Assembly (NCBI GenBank): GCA_030628805.1 | Contig: DAOVQG010000136.1 | Coordinates: forward strand, 1-11,526 | Direction: 5' to 3' | DNA from: JAGMDK01 sp023128695 | Lineage (GTDB): Bacteria > Planctomycetota > Phycisphaerae > UBA1845 > Fen-1342 | DNA: 11,526 nt | Shown here: piece after piece, positions 6,930 through 11,526 of the stretch | Numbering within the stretch: position 1 is the stretch's first letter | Layout: each line of letters begins with the position of its first letter | Made by a program: the position numbers and the translations under genes | The notes under the pieces: generated by a model | What the model was told of the DNA's origin: nothing | The model's database searches: none | What the model saw: the letters and a program-made list of their open reading frames with translations, nothing else

Positions 6930-6969
6930 GGAACGTGGGAACGTGAGCACGTGGGAACGTGGGAACGTG
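6930..6969 (-). repeat. Octamer microsatellite, short inverted block (5 units)
   Basis: Read on the minus strand there are five 8-bp units: CACGTTCC, CACGTTCC, CACGTGCT, CACGTTCC, CACGTTCC. They lie just upstream of the amrS start and are opposite in orientation to the larger block at 7041-7184, including the same CACGTGCT variant. The two blocks can pair around a 71-bp non-repeat segment (6970-7040). Confidence 0.93.
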
Positions 6970-7040
6970 CTTGGATGTAGACGGCTGTTGCCATGTCGTT
7001 GGCGATTGCTGATATATGTTACATCAAGGATCGACATCTT
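6970..7040. other. Non-repeat segment between the inverted octamer blocks
   Basis: A 71-bp stretch of lower GC than its surroundings, with no ORF of its own and no recognised motif. It contains GATATATGTTACATC (about 7011-7025). It would form the loop if the flanking octamer blocks paired. It also holds any promoter for amrS that is not provided by ugd read-through, but I cannot assign boxes. Confidence 0.4.
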
Positions 7041-7184
7041 CACGTTCCCACCCTCTCACGTTCCCACGTGCTCACGTTCTCACGTTCCCACGTTCCCACG
7101 TTCCCACGTTCCCACGTTCCCACGTTCCCACGTCCCCACGTCCCCACGTCCTCACGTTCCCACGTGCTCACGTTCCCACGCGTT
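7041..7184 (+). repeat. Octamer microsatellite array, 18 units of CACGTTCC type
   Basis: Eighteen consecutive 8-bp units at a fixed 8-bp period. Most are CACGTTCC, with variants CACCCTCT (7049), CACGTGCT (7065, 7161), CACGTTCT (7073), CACGTCCC (7129, 7137), CACGTCCT (7145) and a final CACGCGTT (7177). Six perfect units run without a break at 7081-7128. The array overlaps the 3' end of ugd (stop at 7168-7170). The unit CACGTGCT contains the palindrome CACGTG. Confidence 0.97.
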
Positions 7185-8490
7185 CCACCGGCGGGCGGCC
7201 CATGCTGTGGTACTCGAAGCCGTAGCGGGCGATGGTCTTGATGCTGTACAGATTACGCCCGTCAAAGATCAGCGGCTGCTTGAGTGCCGCTCGGATGCGG
7301 TCGAAGTCCGGGCTGCGGAACTCCATCCACTCGGTCATGATGAGCAGCGCATCGGCGTTCGGCAGTGCGTCGTAAGGATCAATATGGTACTCCAGCCGCC
7401 GGCCGAAGATGGCCCGGGCGGACTCCATCGCACGCGGGTCGTGCACCGCGACCTCAGCCCCCGCCTCGAGCAAGGCCTCGATGATGGTGAGCGCGGGCGC
7501 TTCCCGCACGTCATCCGTCTCCGGCTTGAACGCCAGCCCCCACACCGCCAGCCGCTTGCCGCTCAGATTCTCTCCCAACCGTCCGCGGATGCACCGCACC
7601 ATGTTCTCCCGTTGCGCCAGGTTCCGCCGATGGACGGCTTCGAGCAGGTTGCAATCCGCCTCCGCCGCCCGGCCGAAGCTGGCCAGCGCCTGCACGTCCT
7701 TCGGAAAACAGCTCCCGCCGTAACCTAGTCCCGGGTACATGAAATGGTGCCCGATCCGCGCGTCGGAGCCCATCCCGCGGCGGACCTCGTTGATATTCAC
7801 GTCCAGCCGCTCGCAGATCTCGGCGATCTCGTTGATGAAGCTGATCCGCGTGGCCAGATACGCATTGGCGGCGTACTTGGTGAGTTCCGCCGCCGCCCGG
7901 CTCATCCGCAGGATCGGCTTGTTGTTCCGCACGAACGGCTCGTGCAGCTCGGCCACCACATCCCCCGCCTCCTGATCCTCGGCCCCGATGACCACGCGAT
8001 CCGGGCGGAAAAAGTCGTTCAGCGCCGTCCCCTCCTTCAGAAACTCGGGGTTGCTGACCACTGGACAAGGGTGCTCCGTATTGGCGGCGATCAGCTTTTC
8101 GAGCCGCGCCCCGGTCCCGACGGGCACCGTGCTTTTGTCCACCACGACGCACGGCCCCGTCAAGGCTCGCGCCACGCCAACGGCGGCGGACTCGATAAAC
8201 GACAGATCCGCCGCTCCGTCCGGCTTGGGAGGGGTACCCACCGCGAGGAATGCCACACGGGCCCCCTGGACCGCCTCCGCTATGTCGATAGTAAAACGCA
8301 GCCGGTGGGCCGCGACGTTCGAGCTCACCAGTTCCGCCAAGCCGGGCTCGAAGAACGGGCAGTGCCCCGAGCGCAACGCTTCAATCTTCCGCGGGTCGCT
8401 GTCCACGGCCGTGACGTGGTTGCCACTATCGGCCAGACACGCCGCCGTCACCAGCCCCACGTAACCGCTCCCAATTATGCCTACTCGCAT
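7168..8490 (-). CDS. ugd: UDP-glucose 6-dehydrogenase
   Basis: A 440-residue cytoplasmic enzyme that oxidises UDP-glucose to UDP-glucuronate with 2 NAD+. The N-terminal Rossmann motif is 'GIIGSGYVGLVTA' (Gly7, Gly9, Gly12), with Asp30 at the end of beta-2. Substrate loop: 'NPEFLKEGTA' (147-156). The active-site Lys205 lies in 'ELTKYAANAYLATRISF', and the catalytic Cys261 in 'GLGYGGSCFPKD'. The C-terminal nucleotide domain has 'VWGLAFKPETDDVREAP' (317-332). The length is normal. The ATG at 8490 has AGAGG seven bases upstream. The last residues VERVGT and the TGA are encoded by the octamer array, so the native C-terminus appears replaced or slightly extended. The gene is divergent from the decarboxylase that uses its product, so both probably serve nucleotide-sugar supply for envelope or extracellular polysaccharide. 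Confidence 0.96.
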   Translation of the reverse strand: MRVGIIGSGYVGLVTAACLADSGNHVTAVDSDPRKIEALRSGHCPFFEPGLAELVSSNVAAHRLRFTIDIAEAVQGARVAFLAVGTPPKPDGAADLSFIESAAVGVARALTGPCVVVDKSTVPVGTGARLEKLIAANTEHPCPVVSNPEFLKEGTALNDFFRPDRVVIGAEDQEAGDVVAELHEPFVRNNKPILRMSRAAAELTKYAANAYLATRISFINEIAEICERLDVNINEVRRGMGSDARIGHHFMYPGLGYGGSCFPKDVQALASFGRAAEADCNLLEAVHRRNLAQRENMVRCIRGRLGENLSGKRLAVWGLAFKPETDDVREAPALTIIEALLEAGAEVAVHDPRAMESARAIFGRRLEYHIDPYDALPNADALLIMTEWMEFRSPDFDRIRAALKQPLIFDGRNLYSIKTIARYGFEYHSMGRPPVERVGT

Positions 8491-8530
8491 TGCTTAACCT
8501 CTGGCCGCGCCCACAGCGGCAAAATTCCAC

Positions 8531-8552
8531 ACCGCCTTCACGCAACGGCGGT
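8531..8552. promoter_or_regulatory. Dyad over the -35 box of the uxs promoter
   Basis: ACCGCC (8531-8536) and GGCGGT (8547-8552) are perfect 6-bp inverted arms separated by 10 bp. They flank the predicted -35 hexamer TTCACG. This could be a regulator site or just a hairpin; no protein is assigned. Confidence 0.35.
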
Positions 8553-8566
8553 TCTTGGTCTATAAT
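8537..8566 (+). promoter_or_regulatory. Predicted sigma70-type promoter of uxs
   Basis: TTCACG (8537-8542, 4 of 6 to consensus), an 18-bp spacer and a perfect TATAAT (8561-8566). The start point would be near 8573, giving a leader of about 38 nt that includes the palindrome ACATATGT (8575-8582) and the Shine-Dalgarno GGAG at 8599-8602. A separate minus-strand promoter for ugd must lie in the same 120-bp gap, but I could not place it. Confidence 0.6.
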
Positions 8567-8610
8567 AACGGTCCACATATGTAGCGGCTACTATCATTGG
8601 AGTTCATCCC

Positions 8611-9555
8611 ATGCGTATCATCGTCAGCGGTTGTGCGGGCTTCATCGGTTCCCACCTGACCGAGCGCCTTTTGGCCGACGGTCACGACGTCGTCGGCGTC
8701 GACAACTTCATCAGCGGCAGCCGAGCCAACGCCGAGAAACTCCGCCGGCTCCCGCGGTTCCAGTTCCTCGAACACGATATCACTAATCCCCTCCTTGTCG
8801 AGGGGCCTTGCGAACGGGTTTACGACCTGGCGTGCCCCGCCTCGCCCGTCGATTTCGGGCCTCACCGACTCGAAATCCTGGCCGTTTGCTCCCGCGGGGT
8901 CTGGCAACTGCTCGATTTCGCCCGCGCCCGTGGTGCCCGCATCCTGCACGCCAGCACCAGCGAGGTCTACGGCGACCCCCAAGAGCATCCCCAAAGCGAA
9001 ACCTACTGGGGCCACGTCAACCCGATCGGGGCCCGCTCCTGCTACGACGAGGGCAAACGCTTCGGCGAGGCCCTCCTGACGGCGTATCACAACCAGCACG
9101 GCTCCGAAATCCGCATCCCCCGCATCTTCAACACCTACGGCCCCAACATGCGCCGCGACGATGGCCGCATGCTCCCCACCTTTATCGATCAAGCCCTCCG
9201 GGGAGCTCCTCTAACCGTCCACGGCGACGGCCGTCAGACGCGCAGCTTCTGCTACGTCAGCGACCTGGTGGAAGGTCTCGTCCGGTTGATGGAAAGCGAC
9301 GTGAGCGAGCCGGTGAACCTCGGGAACCCGGTCGAGATCACTATCCTTCAGGCGGCACAGGAGGTTATCCAACTAACCGACAGTAGCAGCCGGATCACGC
9401 ACGTGCCCCGCCCGGCGGACGACCCTGCTGTCCGCCGGCCGGACATCACCCGTGCCCAGACCCGCCTCGGCTGGAATCCGGTCGTTGAGCGGGCCGACGG
9501 GTTTGCCCGGACGATCGAGTGGTTCAAGGCGACTGTCCATAAATTTCACGACTAA
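8611..9555 (+). CDS. uxs: UDP-glucuronate decarboxylase (UDP-xylose synthase), extended SDR
   Basis: A 314-residue enzyme that converts UDP-glucuronate to UDP-xylose plus CO2 with bound NAD+. The cofactor motif is 'GCAGFIGSHL' (Gly7, Gly10, Gly13), with Asp31 after beta-2 and 'DLACPASP' at 72-79. The catalytic region is 'ASTSEVYGDP' (Thr116, Glu118) and Y-x3-K at Tyr145/Lys149 within 'GHVNPIGARSCYDEGKR', which is diagnostic for this subfamily against the dTDP-glucose dehydratases. 'RIFNTYGPNMRRDDGR' and 'DDPAVRRPDI' (270-279), with the Arg pair near 275-276, also match. The length is that of the soluble bacterial form. The start has GGAG eight bases upstream. It is divergent from ugd, which makes its substrate. 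The stop TAA at 9553-9555 is followed by REP-like repeats. Confidence 0.94.
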   Translation: MRIIVSGCAGFIGSHLTERLLADGHDVVGVDNFISGSRANAEKLRRLPRFQFLEHDITNPLLVEGPCERVYDLACPASPVDFGPHRLEILAVCSRGVWQLLDFARARGARILHASTSEVYGDPQEHPQSETYWGHVNPIGARSCYDEGKRFGEALLTAYHNQHGSEIRIPRIFNTYGPNMRRDDGRMLPTFIDQALRGAPLTVHGDGRQTRSFCYVSDLVEGLVRLMESDVSEPVNLGNPVEITILQAAQEVIQLTDSSSRITHVPRPADDPAVRRPDITRAQTRLGWNPVVERADGFARTIEWFKATVHKFHD

Positions 9556-9571
9556 GAAACGCTCGAAACGT

Positions 9572-9607
9572 GAAGAGCCGCGGCTCGGCGGGAGCCTCGC
9601 CCTCCCG
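9572..9607. repeat. REP-like repeat downstream of uxs
   Basis: It begins with GAAGAGCCGCGG, the same 12-mer that starts the two 43-bp repeats at 11247 and 11318, and contains the palindrome GCCGCGGC (9577-9584). A hairpin GGGAG-N7-CTCCC follows (9590-9594 with 9602-9606). Its position 17 bp after the uxs stop suggests a role in mRNA 3' ends, but there is no T-tract. Confidence 0.6.
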
Positions 9608-9632
9608 ACTAACGCCAGATGTTTTCTGAAAC

Positions 9633-9726
9633 GATGGGTGGCACGGCTGTGTCAGCCGTGTACAGGTCGCAGATATTCACGGCCGACACGGCCGTGCCAC
9701 CCATCAACGCAACGTTGACAGAGCAC
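9633..9726. mobile_element. Second palindromic element, sharing its right end with the 5669-5827 element
   Basis: Inverted arms 9633-9660 and 9678-9705 match at 26 of 28 positions, around a 17-bp loop. Each arm contains its own hairpin (CACGGCT-GTGTC-AGCCGTG on the left). The right flank 9700-9729 matches the right end of the first element (5801-5830) at 22 of 30 positions, including CCCATCAA and CAGAGCACTAG. It ends at the same CTAG, and the metallophosphoesterase stop codon falls in it. No matching left terminal repeat is found upstream of 9633, so the left end looks truncated or diverged. It lies between two convergent genes, as the first element does. Confidence 0.62.
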
Positions 9727-11213
9727 TAGGGGCACCGCCGTGGGAGAAGAACACCGTCGCGATCCCGCGGCGTGCCGGCGGGGTCTTCGCCGCTGGGGTC
9801 GAAGCGTTTCTGGCGGGCCGTGGCGTTCTTGTCCGCCCGGGCGATCGAACGAGCCTCTTCACGGAGGGCACGCAGGGGGTCATTGCCCAACGCCGGGAGT
9901 GCGTCGTCGAGGTGCGAGAACATCTCGTAGGCCACGACCACGTTACCGTCGGCAGCGTTGCGCCAGAGTTCAATCAGCCGCCCTTCCTGCGGCAGGTCCA
10001 GCGTGGAGCAGGTTTCGATTTCCAGGTAGCCCAGGCGATCGGTGACGCGATTGCGATGCCGATGTCCCGCCAGATGCAGCACCACGTTGGGATACGAGCG
10101 CAACAGGTCGCGGAACTCAACCGGCCCCGCGGCACTGCCCAACAGCGGCATGAACGCAGCGCTGGGATGATGGGTGGCGACGATTACAATCTCATCAAGC
10201 TCCCGGGCCGCCTCCAGTTCGGTTTGTAAGAAAGTCAGTTGCGACCTGGACAGCGCTCCCTCGAAGTAGATGCCGCCCGGCAGCTCAATCGCGGCATCAG
10301 TCGTATCGAGTCCGATCAGGCGTACGCCGGGGACCGGCCGGGCGCTGTACCAACTCGGTCCGCCTTCAAGCTGTTCAAAGCCGTGCCCCGCCGGTTCCGT
10401 GGTCGTCGTGAACAGGGCGCGGATCAACTCGGGCCGGCTGAAGAAGGCCCGCTCCGGGTTCGGCTCGACGGCCCGCGGCGGGACAAACAAACACGGCGGG
10501 CCGGGCTCGGCCGGCGTCACGTTTCCGTACGCGAACGACGCCGACGGGTCGAGGCGCACGGGCAAGACGAGCCCCGGCCGTCCGTCCAGCGGCAAGGGCA
10601 CCGTGCGCTGCCCGTCCGGCGACTCGCAGATCGGAAAGACGCCGAGTGAGTGCTCGTCGTGGTTGCCCGGGACGAAATACCAGGGGATTAACGCCCGCTC
10701 GCCATGACGGCCCCGCTGATACAACCCCTGGGCCGGAAACGGCGTGTGCGGGTCGAGGGCCGGCACCGGCCGCGCGTCGGCCGCCCGCTCGTCCGGGCCG
10801 GAACGGGGATCGATCACCGCCCCATCCATGACGCCCAGGAACCACGCCAACTCGTTCGACTGCACGTTGTCGCACGCGTCGCCGGTATGCAGCAGGAAGT
10901 CGATCGTTCGGCCCGCGGCATGGATACGGTTCACGGTGCGGATGATGCCGTCGAGAAGTTGCGTCGAATAGCTCTCATACGGTCGCCACGCGCTGCGGGT
11001 GATTACATGAGCCCCCGCGAAGCGAGCCGGCGACTCCTCGTCCACGATGTGCGTATCGGTGACGTGCACCAGCCGAGTCAGAAGCGTCAGGCCATTCGGC
11101 TGCTCCGCCTCGCTTTCCCGCGGCGGCAACAGCAACCCCTCCTCCCCATTGCAACCCAGCAGAGTAACGATCCCCAGACGGCAACTCAGGCCAAGGAACT
11201 CCCGGCGTCTCAT
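9726..11213 (-). CDS. Tat-exported, putatively lipidated calcineurin-like metallophosphoesterase
   Basis: A 495-residue protein with all five metallophosphoesterase blocks (numbering from the ATG at 11213): 'DTH' (Asp53, His55), 'GDACDN' (Asp112, Asn116), 'GNHD' (Asn184, His185), 'THHP' (His348/349) and 'GHRH' (His384, His386). The N-terminus reads MRRREFLGL, a twin-arginine motif, then a short hydrophobic stretch to 'TLLGC' (Cys21), a probable lipobox with an unusual Leu at -2. Export with a folded dinuclear metal centre fits the Tat route. The ATG at 11213 is preferred over the GTG at 11219, because AGGAG (11223-11219) lies five bases before it and overlaps the GTG. The substrate is unknown; the family includes phosphodiesterases, nucleotidases and phosphatases. 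It is apparently monocistronic. Its TAG (9728-9726) is completed by the last base of the adjacent palindromic element. Confidence 0.9.
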   Translation of the reverse strand: MRRREFLGLSCRLGIVTLLGCNGEEGLLLPPRESEAEQPNGLTLLTRLVHVTDTHIVDEESPARFAGAHVITRSAWRPYESYSTQLLDGIIRTVNRIHAAGRTIDFLLHTGDACDNVQSNELAWFLGVMDGAVIDPRSGPDERAADARPVPALDPHTPFPAQGLYQRGRHGERALIPWYFVPGNHDEHSLGVFPICESPDGQRTVPLPLDGRPGLVLPVRLDPSASFAYGNVTPAEPGPPCLFVPPRAVEPNPERAFFSRPELIRALFTTTTEPAGHGFEQLEGGPSWYSARPVPGVRLIGLDTTDAAIELPGGIYFEGALSRSQLTFLQTELEAARELDEIVIVATHHPSAAFMPLLGSAAGPVEFRDLLRSYPNVVLHLAGHRHRNRVTDRLGYLEIETCSTLDLPQEGRLIELWRNAADGNVVVAYEMFSHLDDALPALGNDPLRALREEARSIARADKNATARQKRFDPSGEDPAGTPRDRDGVLLPRRCP

Positions 11214-11218
11214 GAGCA

Positions 11219-11223
11219 CTCCT
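11219..11223 (-). promoter_or_regulatory. Ribosome binding site that sets the metallophosphoesterase start
   Basis: AGGAG on the minus strand, followed by TGCTC and the ATG at 11213. It overlaps the alternative upstream GTG, which therefore cannot be served by it. Confidence 0.75.
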
Positions 11224-11237
11224 GTTGTACAGCGCGG

Positions 11238-11243
11238 AGTATA
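11238..11243 (-). promoter_or_regulatory. Possible -10 box of the metallophosphoesterase gene
   Basis: TATACT on the minus strand (5 of 6 to consensus), about 25 bases before the start codon. No good -35 box is found at 16-18 bp; that position falls in the hairpin repeat at 11247-11289. Weak evidence. Confidence 0.28.
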
Positions 11244-11246
11244 CCC

Positions 11247-11360
11247 GAAGAGCCGCGGGCTTCAGCCCGCGCGGTCGATCGTAGCGCATAAGGTCGTCTC
11301 CAATGGTACACCGCGAAGAAGAGCCGCGGGCTTCAGCCCGCGCGGTCGATCGTAGCGCAT
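11247..11360. repeat. Two identical 43-bp hairpin repeats
   Basis: Copies at 11247-11289 and 11318-11360 are identical over all 43 bp and start 71 bp apart. Each begins GAAGAGCCGCGG, contains the hairpin GCGGGC-TTCA-GCCCGC, and ends CGATCGTAGCGCAT. They are non-coding, just upstream of the metallophosphoesterase gene, and share their first 12 bp with the repeat at 9572. Confidence 0.93.
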
Positions 11361-11382
11361 GATGGTTCCTCTCCTACGGGAC

Positions 11383-11400
11383 ACCGCGCGGGCTGAAGCC
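11383..11400 (-). repeat. Inverted partial third copy of the 43-bp repeat
   Basis: ACCGCGCGGGCTGAAGCC is the exact reverse complement of 18 bp inside each 43-bp repeat (11258-11275 in copy 1). The match stops after 11400. It can pair with copy 2 (11329-11346) to form a long stem. Confidence 0.85.
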
Positions 11401-11526
11401 TTGCTGTTACCCACATTTGTGGGAATCGCCTCGCAGGGACCAATGATGCTGGTGCTATTTTCGGTCAGAGGCTTTCGCGCGACGTCCGGTACAGGGCCCG
11501 GACGCTACAGCGTGGAGGTTGCGCGC
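11401..11526. other. Non-coding end of the window with two palindromes
   Basis: A perfect hairpin CCCACA-TT-TGTGGG lies at 11410-11423. A second one is GTCCGG...CCGGAC (11484-11489 with 11498-11503). No convincing coding frame is seen up to the window edge. The second palindrome resembles dispersed REP-type sequences, but only a genome search could confirm this. Confidence 0.45.

Noticed and set aside
7041..7184. CRISPR-like array
   Set aside because: The repeats are 8 bp with no spacers between them, so this is a microsatellite.
6943..7728. An open frame rich in SHVPTFPR repeats on the plus strand
   Set aside because: It is a translation of the octamer array, followed by antisense of ugd. 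The repeat translates openly in several frames; there is no ribosome binding site or family similarity.
7744..8565. A 273-codon plus-strand open frame opposite ugd
   Set aside because: It is antisense to a well-conserved dehydrogenase with all catalytic residues; its translation shows no recognisable family.
8560..9192. A 210-codon minus-strand open frame opposite uxs
   Set aside because: It is antisense to the decarboxylase and has no motif; the frame is open because of high GC in third positions.

Overview
The window looks like chromosomal DNA of a planctomycete, probably Pirellulales-like. This is inferred from gene content and repeat style, not from a marker gene. The GC content is high. 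The large PadR-partner membrane protein has a 'DGG...YSVGTDRDDDGG' C-terminal segment that I associate with planctomycetes. The gaps between genes are full of short palindromic repeats and octamer arrays. No rRNA, tRNA, CRISPR array or phage gene was seen.

Layout. (1) 1-645: 3' part of an IS1634-family transposase gene, cut by the window edge, with four in-frame 24-bp tandem repeats near its C-terminus. (2) 2692-3051 and 809-2695, minus strand: a PadR repressor gene joined by a 4-bp ATGA overlap to a 628-residue membrane protein with an N-terminal HAAS-like helical domain. A promoter with an overlapping inverted repeat lies upstream of padR and suggests autoregulation. (3) 3252-5669, plus: an 805-residue Lon-like AAA+ protease with an intact Ser664/Lys707 dyad. 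(4) 5827-6906, minus: an AmrS-type radical SAM enzyme, convergent with the protease gene. The two are separated only by a 159-bp MITE-like palindromic element sitting inside the CTAG that holds both stop codons. (5) 6930-7184: two inverted blocks of an octamer microsatellite, the second running into the end of the next gene. (6) 7168-8490, minus, and 8611-9555, plus: UDP-glucose 6-dehydrogenase and UDP-glucuronate decarboxylase, divergently transcribed from a 120-bp region with a TATAAT promoter. (7) 9556-9729: REP-like repeats and a second element sharing its right end with the first. (8) 9726-11213, minus: a Tat-exported putative lipoprotein metallophosphoesterase. (9) 11224-11526: two identical 43-bp hairpin repeats, an inverted partial copy and further palindromes, with no gene seen.

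Working together: the dehydrogenase and decarboxylase form a two-step route UDP-glucose -> UDP-glucuronate -> UDP-xylose for surface glycans. PadR and the HAAS membrane protein form a regulator/target pair. The other genes look like independent housekeeping or accessory units. The most unusual material is in the non-coding repeats, especially the CTAG-targeted palindromic elements whose terminal base completes the stop codon of three neighbouring genes.
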